A stretch of DNA of 64,000 nt, taken from positions 62,001 to 126,000 of the forward strand of contig NZ_JAUXXP010000025.1 in NCBI RefSeq assembly GCF_030684895.1, in the 5' to 3' direction. The translations under genes and the position numbers were made by a program. Positions 1-7,895 of this stretch are shown one piece after another. The DNA comes from Pseudomonas sp. GTDB lineage: Bacteria; Pseudomonadota; Gammaproteobacteria; Pseudomonadales; Pseudomonadaceae. The notes beneath the pieces are model-generated. The model did not search any database. It had not been told where the DNA came from and worked only from the letters and a program-made list of their open reading frames with translations. The first letter of the stretch is position 1, and the number at the start of each line of letters is the position of its first letter.

Positions 1-734
1 GCCATTCACTGGAAAAAGCCCTGGGCCGTGGCGCGCTGTTCTACAGCCTGTTCCCCGAAGCCCCGGCCATCAGCATCCAGCGCGAAGGCGACTGGGCACG
101 CCTCAGCGTGGACGACTCCACCCTGTGGGACCCCGACCACTTTCTGGTGGAAAGCCTGCTGGTGATCTGGCATCGCCTCGGCAGCTGGCTGATCGGCCAA
201 CGCATCCGCCTGGAAGAAGCCACCTTCACCTACAGCCAACCCGCCCACGCCGGCGAATACGAACTGCTATTCCCCTGCACCCGGCGCTTCACCGCAGGGC
301 GCACCAGCCTGCTGTTTCACGCACGCTACCTGGCCATGCCGCTGCTGCAGGATGAACGCACCCTCAAGCAATTCCTCCAGCACTCCCCCGCCGACCTGCT
401 GGCCCGCCCGGATGGCGGTGACAGCCTGATCAGCCAGATCCGCCGCCTACTCGGCCGCGACTGCAGCAACTGGCCGGACCTGGATGCCGTAGCCCAGCAA
501 CTGCATATGAGCCCACAAACCCTGCGCCGGCACTTGCGTGAGGAAGGCTCGAGCTTTCAGGAGTTGAAGGACCATCTGCGCCGGGACTTGGCGATTTACC
601 ACCTGGGGCGTGATGAGCTGGCGATTCAGGATATTGCCGAGCAACTGGGGTTTTCCGAACCGTCGGCCTTTCATCGGGCGTTTAAGAAATGGACGGGGCT
701 AACGCCGGGGGCTTATCGGGCGCAGGAGGGATGA
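1..734 (+). CDS. AraC-family transcriptional regulator (5' truncated by window edge)
   Basis: The reading frame is open from base 3, so the N-terminus lies outside the window; about 243 codons are visible. The first two thirds resemble the arabinose-binding-like sensor domain of OruR/ArgR-type AraC regulators. The C-terminal ~90 residues form the double helix-turn-helix: a first HTH at DAVAQQLHMSPQTLRRHLRE and a second ending FSEPSAFHRAFKKWTG, followed by the usual LTPGAYR tail. It is a DNA-binding activator whose effector cannot be told from the sequence. Its base composition matches the G+C-rich core genome, unlike the next two genes. Confidence 0.9.
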   Translation, partial: HSLEKALGRGALFYSLFPEAPAISIQREGDWARLSVDDSTLWDPDHFLVESLLVIWHRLGSWLIGQRIRLEEATFTYSQPAHAGEYELLFPCTRRFTAGRTSLLFHARYLAMPLLQDERTLKQFLQHSPADLLARPDGGDSLISQIRRLLGRDCSNWPDLDAVAQQLHMSPQTLRRHLREEGSSFQELKDHLRRDLAIYHLGRDELAIQDIAEQLGFSEPSAFHRAFKKWTGLTPGAYRAQEG

Positions 735-885
735 GGCTGCGCTCAGAGCAAGCCTTGCTTGCCGTTTGTAATAAGAATGCTTATGGTCAAAGTCATACAA
801 TAGCGGCTCGCATACCATTTAATAGAGCCGCCCTCCATCAAACTTCTAATCGCCTGAAGCGAAATATGTATCCCAAGGATAATTT

Positions 886-1989
886 ATGAGCTTAGAAAAA
901 GAGATTCAGAAAGCAAGAAAAGAAATTGTATCTGACGGCTATGACATGTCGCTGGGCGAAGTAATTAATTTGTATAAAGACGGTGAATTAAAAATCAACC
1001 CCGAATTTCAAAGACTATTTCGATGGGACATCACCAGAAAAACAAGATTTATAGAGTCCATACTATTAAGCATCCCAATCCCTCCAATTTTTGTATTCCA
1101 AGATAAAGATGGGAGCTGGGAGCTTATTGATGGACTCCAAAGATTATCAACGATCTTGGAGTTCTCAGGAGCACTAAGCGGTCCAGATGGAGAAAAAGTT
1201 GAGCCTAGCACACTTGAAGGAACTAAATTCTTGCCAAGCCTTGCTAATAAACGCTGGCAGGTTTGGAGTGGCAATGACTCTGCAATTGATAAAAGCATGC
1301 AAATGCAAATTAAGCGCGCGAGAATTCGAGTTGAAATCTTGCTAAAGGAAAGTGATGAGAATGCAAAATATGAACTTTTCCAACGCTTAAACACAGGGGG
1401 CGCTCGTCTATCTGAACAGGAAGTGAGAAATTGCGTTGCCGTCATGATAAACCCTGAACTACATAAGCGACTAAAGAAATTAGCTGAATTTGACGACTTC
1501 ATTAAAACAACAAACCAGACAAGTAGCGCTCTTGAAAAACAAGCTGGAGTTGAACTTGTGTTGCGATACTTTGCATTTAAGAACCACCCATACAAAAAGG
1601 GATTAGATGTTCATGAATATCTTGACGAAGCTTTAGTCGAAATATCCAAAAGCGAAAATATTGACTGGGATAAAGAAGAGGATCTATTTAAGAAAACTTT
1701 CGGACTACTAAAAGATGCGCTTGGAGACAAAGCTTTTAAGCGCTGGGACGGAGCTAATTTTAGCGGAAAATTTCTGATGTCCTTGTACGAAACCATTGCA
1801 TTTGGTGTTGCCCAAAACATGAAAGCAATTGATAAAAAAGGAAGACAAGAACAAAAAGATTTTGTTATTTCTAAAGCCAAAAAACTTTGGGAAAATGAAG
1901 TTTTCGAGAAAAATTCTGGCGCAGGAATTCGCGGCACAACTCGGCTTACTAATCTACTACCAATGGCTGCAGGGTTCTTTAAGCCATGA
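886..1989 (+). CDS. DUF262-domain protein (ParB/GmrSD-N-like), first gene of a two-gene cassette
   Basis: This 367-residue protein has the DUF262 hallmarks. INPEFQRLFRWD (residues 37-48) matches the usual P-x-YQR-x-x-W segment. DGLQR (82-86) is the variant of the DGQQR nucleotide-binding motif, and FQRLNTGGARLSEQE (about 165-180) is the conserved downstream block. DUF262 is a ParB-related nucleotide-binding/hydrolysing domain found in GmrSD-type restriction and other defence proteins. No C-terminal DUF1524/HNH nuclease is present, so it is not a full GmrSD enzyme. An AAGGA ribosome site lies 6 nt before the ATG. The stop overlaps the next start (ATGA, 1986-1989), implying translational coupling. 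The gene is A+T-rich (about 38% G+C in sampled lines) against a G+C-rich background, suggesting acquisition. The biological role is inferred. Confidence 0.85.
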   Translation: MSLEKEIQKARKEIVSDGYDMSLGEVINLYKDGELKINPEFQRLFRWDITRKTRFIESILLSIPIPPIFVFQDKDGSWELIDGLQRLSTILEFSGALSGPDGEKVEPSTLEGTKFLPSLANKRWQVWSGNDSAIDKSMQMQIKRARIRVEILLKESDENAKYELFQRLNTGGARLSEQEVRNCVAVMINPELHKRLKKLAEFDDFIKTTNQTSSALEKQAGVELVLRYFAFKNHPYKKGLDVHEYLDEALVEISKSENIDWDKEEDLFKKTFGLLKDALGDKAFKRWDGANFSGKFLMSLYETIAFGVAQNMKAIDKKGRQEQKDFVISKAKKLWENEVFEKNSGAGIRGTTRLTNLLPMAAGFFKP

Positions 1990-2633
1990 GCAAAATAAAA
2001 ACAAAAGACCAATTACAGAATTCTTTGGACAAGGACTTTGCTTGGAGACTAAAAGAAATAGCCAACCTAAAAATCGCAGTAAGAACATCTGAGAACCTTA
2101 GTAAAAAGACAGTTGTTAGGGCCGCAATCCCACTACTATATGGACACTGGGAAGGATTTATTAAAAAAGCATCAACTTATTATCTCGAATACGTGAACGG
2201 ACAATCGCTGCCATATAACGAACTAAAATCATGCTTCATAGTTTTCGGTGTAAAGAAGAAAATTAACGACTTAGTTAGCTCAAAAAACTCTGCCGTCTCC
2301 ATATCAACGTTAGATTTTTTGCGAGGCGAGCTAAACCAAAGGGCAAACTTAAAAATAGAATCTGCAATCCGGACTGAGTTCAATCTCAGCTCGAAGGTAT
2401 TTGAAAATATAGCCAGCTCAATTGGTATCAACACAGCCTCTTACGAATCAAGATATCACCTAATAGACGAAAGCCTATTAAACAGAAGAAACCATATTGC
2501 GCATGGCGAATATCTAGACATTGATACAGAGGGTTTTAGAGGCTTGGCTGACGAGATACTTAATCTTCTCCGCACATATAAAACTGATATCGAAAACTCA
2601 GTCTCACTGGAGCGATATAAAATAAGCGCATAG
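1986..2633 (+). CDS. HEPN-domain protein of the MAE_28990/MAE_18760-like type
   Basis: The protein has 215 residues and appears all-helical. The segment LYGHWEGFIKKASTYYLEYV (51-70) is typical of MAE_28990/MAE_18760-type HEPN proteins. RNHIAH at 168-173 is a complete R-x4-H motif, the catalytic signature of HEPN ribonucleases. It overlaps the upstream DUF262 gene by four bases, so the two are made together. HEPN proteins are commonly toxins or effectors in toxin-antitoxin and anti-phage systems. A working model is a HEPN RNase controlled by a DUF262 nucleotide sensor; that model is inference. Like its partner it is A+T-rich, and the surrounding genes are core, so the pair looks like a compact inserted cassette. 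Confidence 0.8.
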   Translation: MSKIKTKDQLQNSLDKDFAWRLKEIANLKIAVRTSENLSKKTVVRAAIPLLYGHWEGFIKKASTYYLEYVNGQSLPYNELKSCFIVFGVKKKINDLVSSKNSAVSISTLDFLRGELNQRANLKIESAIRTEFNLSSKVFENIASSIGINTASYESRYHLIDESLLNRRNHIAHGEYLDIDTEGFRGLADEILNLLRTYKTDIENSVSLERYKISA

Positions 2634-3017
2634 CAAAAATAAAACAGAACAAACCAAGAAAACCTCTTCGCAGCCAACTAACTAAAACCTCCTATATTGT
2701 TTAAGGGCCGGATGTCGGGGCTAGACCTTTTGGTTCCTTTTGGGGCAATTGCCACAGCCGAAGGCTGAACGTGCTTTAGCACGGCCCCGAAGGGGTGAGC
2801 GAAGCGAATCAAAGGGACTCGCCCGTAAGGGACGAAACCAAAACCCAAAGTCACCACGCTAATGACCTTTCCGCCGAAAGCCCGAACAAAGCAAAAAACA
2901 GCAAAGCTCGCGGCTAAAGCCCCTCCTACAAGACTGGCGTCATGCCTTTAGCAGAAAAGCACCGAACCCAGGCCGATGGCCGCCCTCTAAAACTATCTCT
3001 ACTGGAGGAAATGTTTT
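2634..3017. repeat. Intergenic stretch with imperfect palindromic repeat (about 2728-2843)
   Basis: About 70 A+T-rich bases follow the HEPN gene, then composition returns to the core value. TTTTGGTT at 2728-2735 and AACCAAAA at 2836-2843 bracket an element containing short G+C-rich hairpins, for example GCCGAAGGC and CCCCGAAGGGG. Similar TTTTGGTT...AACCAAAA intergenic elements are frequent in Pseudomonas. No gene is seen before the small ORF at 3018. The element may mark the right edge of the acquired cassette. Confidence 0.55.
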
Positions 3018-3269
3018 ATGAGCCAACTACCCGAGCCCGTTCTGCTGGCCATGCAGCGCGGCGATCACGACCAGGCCATTCGCTTGCTCAGCTTGAACCA
3101 GGGCATCAGCCCGGAGGCCGCCCAAGAGCAGATGAACCTCTACCTCGAAGAAAACCCGCCGATTCGCTTGCGCGGTGCCGGTATCGTCGGCCTGAGCAGG
3201 ACCAACGCCCTGGTTTGGCTGGGCCTGATTGTGCTGATGGTGGTGGTTTATCTGGTGCTGGCGAGCTGA
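3018..3269 (+). CDS. Small membrane-anchored protein of unknown function
   Basis: An 83-residue protein with a strong GGAGG ribosome site about 9 nt upstream of the ATG. The N-terminal two thirds are soluble and helical (MQRGDHDQAIRLLSLNQG, then a segment rich in E and N). The C-terminus is one hydrophobic helix (TNALVWLGLIVLMVVVYLVLAS) that probably anchors it in the inner membrane with a cytoplasmic N-domain. Small proteins of this form occur as conserved hypotheticals in Pseudomonas; no function is assigned. It converges with phoQ. Confidence 0.7.
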   Translation: MSQLPEPVLLAMQRGDHDQAIRLLSLNQGISPEAAQEQMNLYLEENPPIRLRGAGIVGLSRTNALVWLGLIVLMVVVYLVLAS

Positions 3270-3367
3270 AGGGCGAGTCGTGCAGCGATAACCCTCACCA
3301 CATCGGCGGCATGGGTATCGCTGCGCTCAACCCACCCTACGGACTGAACATCCACACCCGGTTTGCC

Positions 3368-4750
3368 TCACTCGCTCAGCCGCACTCGAAAACTCGCCCC
3401 GCCCAACGCCGAATCCTCCAGCAGCAGTTCACCGCCGTAGCTTTCGATGATGTCCTTGACCACCGCCGTACCAATACCCTGCCCCGGATGCTGGGCATCC
3501 AGCCGCTCGCCACGGCGCAGGATGCGTTCGCGCTGATCGGCCGGCACGCCAGGGCCGTCGTCTTCCACACAAAGCTCAAGCACACCGCCCTGTTGACGCA
3601 CGCTCACGCGTACCTGGCCGAGGCACAGGCGGTAGGCGTTTTCCAGCAGGTTGCCGAGCAATTCCAGCAGCGCGCCGCGTTCCATCGGCAGGTGCTGTTC
3701 AGCGGCAAAGTCGCGCAGCACTTGCACCTGTTTGTCGCGGTAGACCTTGTCCAGCGCGCCGCAGAGGGTGTCGAGCAAGGGGGCCAGGCGCGCGCTATGG
3801 CGGATCAGCCCGCTTTTGCGCAGGCTGGCGCGCTGCAGCTGGTAGCCGATCTGCTGGCTCATGCGCTCGATCTGCTGTTGCAGCACCTGCGACTGTTCGC
3901 GGTTCTGCGGCTGCTTGTCGATCACTTCCGCCACGCTTTGCAGCACGGCCAAGGGGGTTTTCAGGCTGTGCGCCAGGTCATCCAGCGAATGCCGGTAGCG
4001 CTCGCGCTGCTGGCGTTCGCTTTCCAGCAGGCGGTTGAGCGAGCCGGTCAGGCGCAGCAGCTCGCGCGGGTGCTCCTCACTCAGGCCGGCGCGGGTGCCC
4101 GCCTCGACCTGGTCCAGCTCGGCGCTAAGCCCGCGCAGGCTGCGAAAGCCCCAGGTCAGACCGAACCACAGCAGCCCGAGCAGCACCAGCAGCGCACCAC
4201 CGAGCCAAAGGTAGAGCTGGCCCATAAAGCCGTCGTACATGGCCTGGTAATCACTGGCCGGCTGCATGGTCACCACGCTGAAGGCAGCGCTCTGCCCACG
4301 CAGCAGGTCGATTTCCACGTCGTAGACAAAGAACTCGCGGCCCTGAGCATCGGTGATGCGCACAAACTCGTGGCCACGGCCGTCGTAGCGCGGGCGGTAG
4401 CTGACGCTTTCATCCAGCGAGGAGCGCGACTGCCAGACCAGTGTGCCCTGGCGGTCGTAGATAAAGCCCAGCAGCTTGGCTTCCAGCGTGTCGAATTCTT
4501 CATCCGGCAATTTGTCAGGCATGGTCAGCCGACCGTCTACGGTGCGCGCCGCCGAGACCAAGGCAGTGGCATCCGAAGCCAGGCGTTTTTCGATGGATTG
4601 CTCCAGGGCAATCACAAAAGCGCCGCGCAAGGCCGGCAGCAGCGCCAGCATAAACAGCACGGCCAGCACCGCAGTGCCGAGCATCAGCCGTAGGCGCAGG
4701 GACTCGCCACGACGGCGGGCGGCCGGTGCGCTCAGCTCGGCATCGCTCAT
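3368..4750 (-). CDS. phoQ: Sensor histidine kinase PhoQ
   Basis: This 460-residue protein is the sensor of the PhoPQ two-component system, which responds in the family to low divalent cations, antimicrobial peptides and acid. A first membrane helix is at about 21-48, an acidic periplasmic sensor domain at about 50-175, a second helix at about 178-200, then HAMP. The dimerisation/phosphotransfer box is HSLKTPLA with the phospho-accepting His at 261, followed by the ATPase N box (LLGNLLENAYRL) and G1 box (VEDDGPGVP). The start overlaps the phoP stop by four bases. Adjacency to phoP and oprH supports the PhoQ assignment over a generic kinase. Confidence 0.92.
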   Translation of the reverse strand: MSDAELSAPAARRRGESLRLRLMLGTAVLAVLFMLALLPALRGAFVIALEQSIEKRLASDATALVSAARTVDGRLTMPDKLPDEEFDTLEAKLLGFIYDRQGTLVWQSRSSLDESVSYRPRYDGRGHEFVRITDAQGREFFVYDVEIDLLRGQSAAFSVVTMQPASDYQAMYDGFMGQLYLWLGGALLVLLGLLWFGLTWGFRSLRGLSAELDQVEAGTRAGLSEEHPRELLRLTGSLNRLLESERQQRERYRHSLDDLAHSLKTPLAVLQSVAEVIDKQPQNREQSQVLQQQIERMSQQIGYQLQRASLRKSGLIRHSARLAPLLDTLCGALDKVYRDKQVQVLRDFAAEQHLPMERGALLELLGNLLENAYRLCLGQVRVSVRQQGGVLELCVEDDGPGVPADQRERILRRGERLDAQHPGQGIGTAVVKDIIESYGGELLLEDSALGGASFRVRLSE

Positions 4751-5424
4751 CGGCAGCGCTCGGTAAACAGGTAGCCCTGGCCGCGCACGGTTTCGATGGG
4801 TTTGAAATCCTGCTGGCCTTCAAGCTTGCGGCGCAGCCGGCCGACCAGCACCTCGATCACGTTGGGGTCGCGCTCTTCGTCGTCCGGGTAGAGCTGCTCG
4901 ATCAGCCGCTCCTTGGCCACCACCTGCTGCTGGTGACGCATCAGGTATTCGAGAATGCGGTACTCGTAGGCGGTCAGTTGCAGGGCTTCGCCATCGAGCA
5001 GCGCCTGTTTACGATTGAGATCGAGCACGAGCGGGCCAGCGGCAATACTCGCCTGGGTAAAGCCCGAGGCGCGGCGCAGCAAGGCGTTCAGGCGCGCTTC
5101 CAGCTCTTCGAATTGAAAGGGTTTGACCACGTAATCGTCGGCACCGGCGGCCAGGCCTTCGACCTTGTCCTGCCAGTTGCCACGGGCGGTGAGTATCAGA
5201 ATGGGGAAGCTCTTGTCCTGACTGCGCAACTGGCGAATCAGGTCCAGCCCGCTCATGCCTGGCAGGCCGAGGTCGATCACCGCCAGGTCATGGTTGTATT
5301 CGGCAGCGCGGTACAGCGCTTCTTCGGCATTGGCCACGGCATCGACCACATGGCCCTGCTCGCCCAACCGGCTATAGAGGTGGTGACGCAGCAGCGCTTC
5401 ATCTTCCACGACCAACAGTTTCAT
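4747..5424 (-). CDS. phoP: Response regulator PhoP (OmpR/PhoB family)
   Basis: A 225-residue regulator: an N-terminal receiver with acidic pocket E7/D8 and phospho-acceptor D51 (AVIDLGLPGM), a conserved Lys in VVKPF, and a C-terminal winged helix (LTAYEYRILEYL ... VIEVLVGRLRRKLE ... TVRGQGYLF). The start is set at MKLLVVEDEA because GGAGG lies about 10 nt upstream; an in-frame extension of 33 residues has no receiver homology. Phospho-PhoP should activate oprH and its own operon through the boxes at 6297-6336. It overlaps phoQ by four bases. Confidence 0.94.
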   Translation of the reverse strand: MKLLVVEDEALLRHHLYSRLGEQGHVVDAVANAEEALYRAAEYNHDLAVIDLGLPGMSGLDLIRQLRSQDKSFPILILTARGNWQDKVEGLAAGADDYVVKPFQFEELEARLNALLRRASGFTQASIAAGPLVLDLNRKQALLDGEALQLTAYEYRILEYLMRHQQQVVAKERLIEQLYPDDEERDPNVIEVLVGRLRRKLEGQQDFKPIETVRGQGYLFTERCR

Positions 5425-5447
5425 CCTGCACATTCCTCCAATAAAGC

Positions 5448-5468
5448 GGCCGGGCATTGTGCCCGGCC
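5448..5468 (-). terminator. Hairpin in the oprH-phoP intergenic leader (possible attenuator)
   Basis: A perfect inverted repeat, GGCCGGGCA with a 3-nt loop, lies just upstream of the phoP ribosome site. On the minus strand it is followed by a short T-containing run (GCTTTATT), not a full U-tract. It probably reduces or processes oprH read-through into phoPQ, giving porin in excess over regulator. Confidence 0.45.
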
Positions 5469-5479
5469 CTTTTGGCCTA

Positions 5480-5616
5480 CCTGCTGCGTAGAACCTGAAT
5501 CGGATCTCGCGAGCTAGAGCCAAACAAGGCGAAAACGGCCGAGGAAGCGCAGTTTACGAGGTGTAAATGAGCATTCCGAGGCCGTTTTCAACGCAGTTTG
5601 GCCGACGCGCAGCAGG
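5480..5616 (+). repeat. Structured dispersed repeat, copy 1
   Basis: Outer arms CCTGCTGCG and CGCAGCAGG, inner arms GAAAACGGCC and GGCCGTTTTC, and the core CGCAGTTTACGAGGTGTAAA, which itself folds as TTTAC/GTAAA. It lies about 15 bp past the oprH stop. Related copies are at 24784-24905 and 63507-63645, with a divergent relative at 45513-45677; all have the core on the plus strand. Confidence 0.85.
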
Positions 5617-5630
5617 TCCGAGGCAAGTTC

Positions 5631-6236
5631 TTAGAACTTGTAGTTGGCACCTAGGTAAAGCTGGCCGCTGCTGTGCAGGTCAAGCGAGCCGGCCTTGCCT
5701 GCGCCGTGTGGCGCCATTTCAGTGCTGGCATTGGTGCGCAGGTAGCGATAGCCCGCCTCAATCGAGGCATTCTGGTTGATGTCTTGCAGAATGCCAGCCT
5801 GCAGGCCGAGGGCATAGCCAATATCGCTGTCACGCTTGAAGCCTTTGCTCTCCTGCTCCAGCTTGACCAGGCCGGCGGTAGCACCGCCGAACAGCTTGGT
5901 GTTGTAGTCGCCAATCGGCAGGAACACATCGTAGCTACCCAGCAGGTTCTGCTGACGCAGCTTGTTGCCGCTATCGGTGTCCGAGACATTCTCGTAGGTC
6001 ATGTAGTAACGGTTTGTCTCACTGACCTGACCGGCACGCACGCCCCAGGTGCCAGTGTCGTTGATCACCTTGTCGAGCTTGGGGTTGTTCAGGTTGCTGT
6101 TGAGCGCGCTGGACTTTTGAATGTTGTTATCGGTCTGACCCCAGGTCAGGCCAACAAAGTTGTCGCCGGCATTGGCCGCAGCCGCAGCGAAGGTCAGGGA
6201 AGTCGCCAGGGCCAGTTTGCTAAGAGTGCGGTTCAT
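5631..6236 (-). CDS. oprH: Outer membrane protein OprH
   Basis: A 201-residue outer membrane protein with a signal peptide (MNRTLSKLALATSLTFAAAAANAG) and alternating beta-strand pattern ending in an aromatic residue (YLGANYKF), as expected for an eight-stranded barrel. OprH in P. aeruginosa is induced at low Mg2+ by PhoP and interacts with lipopolysaccharide in place of divalent cations. It is the first gene of oprH-phoP-phoQ, and four PhoP-box-like repeats lie upstream. A GAGGA ribosome site precedes the ATG. Confidence 0.9.
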   Translation of the reverse strand: MNRTLSKLALATSLTFAAAAANAGDNFVGLTWGQTDNNIQKSSALNSNLNNPKLDKVINDTGTWGVRAGQVSETNRYYMTYENVSDTDSGNKLRQQNLLGSYDVFLPIGDYNTKLFGGATAGLVKLEQESKGFKRDSDIGYALGLQAGILQDINQNASIEAGYRYLRTNASTEMAPHGAGKAGSLDLHSSGQLYLGANYKF

Positions 6237-6280
6237 GGTGTGTCCTCAGTGGTTAGTCGGTGTTGTTTAACTCGAGGTCC

Positions 6281-6336
6281 ATATTGCCTACCCCAAGCTG
6301 AACGCCCACTGAACCCTTGCTGAACAAAAGCTGAAC
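6281..6336 (-). promoter_or_regulatory. oprH promoter with four tandem PhoP-box half-sites
   Basis: Read on the minus strand, GTTCAGC/T occurs four times. On the plus strand the repeats start at 6297, 6308, 6319 and 6330, exactly 11 bp apart. PhoP boxes are direct hexamer repeats with 11-bp period. A candidate -10 (CAATAT, 6286 to 6281) follows the last repeat by 10 bp, as in PhoP-activated promoters where the box replaces the -35. Confidence 0.85.
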
Positions 6337-6343
6337 GACCCTC

Positions 6344-7540
6344 TTACAACTTGCGCGCACTGACTCCAGCCGCGACAAACAAAGCCGCCAGTACGGCGAG
6401 CATCGGCAGCCAGCCGGCGTGTTCCCAGATATACCCCGCGGCGTAGCCAATCACGCTGGAGCCCAGGTAGTAGGCGCACAGGTACAACGCCGAAGCCTGC
6501 GCCTTGGCGCCATGCGCGCGCTGCCCCACCTGGCCGCTGGCCACCGCATGGGCGGCAAAAAAACCCAGGGTGAACAAGGCCAGGCCCGCTACCGCTGCGC
6601 TCAGCCAGGGCGTGGCACACAGCGCCACACCGAGCAGCATGATGCCAATGCCGCCCTGCATCACCTGGCGCGCGCCCAGGCGTGGCACAAGCCGCCCCGC
6701 CCAACCGGCGCTGACGATGCCCAGCAGATACACCGTAAACAGCAGGCCGATCAGGCTGGAAGACAGATTGAACGGCGCCGCGACCAGGCGAAAGCCGACG
6801 TAGTTGAACAGCGCGACAAAGCCGCCCATCAACAGAAATGCCAGCAGGAACAACCGGCGCAACTCGCCGTTACCCAGGTGCGTGGCAAAGTTGCGCAGCA
6901 GGCCGCGTAGCGACAGCGACTGCGCGGTGAAATGCCGTGATGGCGGCAGCAGCCAGACAAACAGCCCCAGCGCCAGCAAGCCCATGCCGGCAATCCCGGC
7001 CAAGGCCAGTGGCCAGCCGCCGAGATCACTGAGCAGGCCGGCCAGCAGCCGCCCGAGCAAGCCGCCCAGTGCGGTGCCGCCGATATACAGGCCCATCGCC
7101 GCCGGCAGCGCCTCGGGGTCGAACTCCTCGCCGACATAAGCCATGGCCAGCGCCGGCAATCCGCTCAAGGCCAAGCCAAGCAAGGCGCGCAGCCAGAGCA
7201 GATGATCCCAGCTATCCACCAGCGCGCAGGCAATCCCCAACAGCGACGCCAGGCCCAGGGCGGCCACCATCACCGGCTTGCGCCCCCAGCTCTCAGCCAG
7301 CGCACCGGATACCAGCAGGCAGACGGCCAGGCTCAGGGTAGTCAACGATAACGCCAGGCTGCTGCCCGCCGCCGATACGGAAAAATGCGCGGCCAGCAGC
7401 GGCAACAGCGGCTGCACACAATAGAGCAAGGCAAAGGTGGCAAACCCGGCACAGAACAGCGCCAGGGTCGCGCGCCGGTAGGCGGCAGTGCCGCGCATCA
7501 GGTGCACAGAGGAATCGACAGCAGGCATCGGCAGGCTCAC
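6344..7540 (-). CDS. MFS transporter (YnfM-like)
   Basis: A 398-residue, twelve-helix major facilitator. The loop motif ESWGRKPVMV between helices 2 and 3 is the MFS signature (G-x-x-x-D/E-R-x-G-R-R/K). Overall it resembles the YnfM/arabinose-efflux-like subgroup of drug:H+ antiporters. The substrate is unknown. It stops just upstream of the oprH promoter on the same strand, and a strong terminator at 7675-7698 separates it from anything upstream. Confidence 0.85.
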   Translation of the reverse strand: MSLPMPAVDSSVHLMRGTAAYRRATLALFCAGFATFALLYCVQPLLPLLAAHFSVSAAGSSLALSLTTLSLAVCLLVSGALAESWGRKPVMVAALGLASLLGIACALVDSWDHLLWLRALLGLALSGLPALAMAYVGEEFDPEALPAAMGLYIGGTALGGLLGRLLAGLLSDLGGWPLALAGIAGMGLLALGLFVWLLPPSRHFTAQSLSLRGLLRNFATHLGNGELRRLFLLAFLLMGGFVALFNYVGFRLVAAPFNLSSSLIGLLFTVYLLGIVSAGWAGRLVPRLGARQVMQGGIGIMLLGVALCATPWLSAAVAGLALFTLGFFAAHAVASGQVGQRAHGAKAQASALYLCAYYLGSSVIGYAAGYIWEHAGWLPMLAVLAALFVAAGVSARKL

Positions 7541-7674
7541 AGAAGGGCTCTAAATCGGCCGTCCTGGCAGATTAGCACGCAGCCAGCCATGCCGGTTTTG
7601 CGCAGCGTGCATAGCCGCTGTGCTTACTGCGATCAGTACAAAGCCTGCCCAGTGACAAACACAGCGCAAAAAAA

Positions 7675-7698
7675 ACGGGAGCCCAAACGGGCTCCCGT
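7675..7698 (-). terminator. Strong intrinsic terminator acting on the minus strand
   Basis: Arms ACGGGAGCCC and GGGCTCCCGT with a 4-nt loop, followed on the minus strand by a run of eight T. On the plus strand no T-run follows. No annotated minus-strand gene lies upstream, which suggests that a non-coding transcript ends here. Confidence 0.85.
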
Positions 7699-7880
7699 AC
7701 TCATTCTCAGAGAAATGCCGGAACAAGCCTCACGCCTGCGCCAGCTACAACCTCACCTGCGTCCCCGAAGAAACGCATAGCGCAGTGTGGCAAAAAAGCC
7801 TCGGCAACTCCGTTTAGCTTTGTTGCCGCTTTGCAAAGAAATGTAAACGCGCGCGGCGGCTGGCCGTACAAAGCGCCGCA
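7675..7880 (-). ncRNA. Candidate small RNA ending at the orphan terminator
   Basis: The roughly 200 bases between the divergent pcpS start and the terminator at 7675-7698 carry no plausible protein gene on the minus strand. The terminator needs a transcript. The sequence contains short G-rich single-stranded-looking stretches and a self-complementary TTTGCAAA near 7833. The 5' end is not defined and no convincing promoter was found, so limits are approximate. Confidence 0.35.
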
Positions 7881-7895
7881 CGGCAGAATAGGCCG

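Noticed and set aside
886..2633. Calling the cassette a GmrSD-type IV restriction system
   Set aside because: The DUF262 protein lacks a DUF1524/HNH domain, and the partner is a HEPN protein, not GmrD.
3018..3269. The 83-residue protein as a toxin-antitoxin partner of the nearby HEPN cassette
   Set aside because: It is separated by a repeat element, has core-like composition and its own ribosome site, and looks like an ordinary membrane-anchored protein.
2942..4693. A 583-codon plus-strand reading frame opposite phoQ
   Set aside because: It is antisense to a full histidine kinase with intact motifs, and has low-complexity H/Q/A-rich content typical of the complement of G+C-rich codons.
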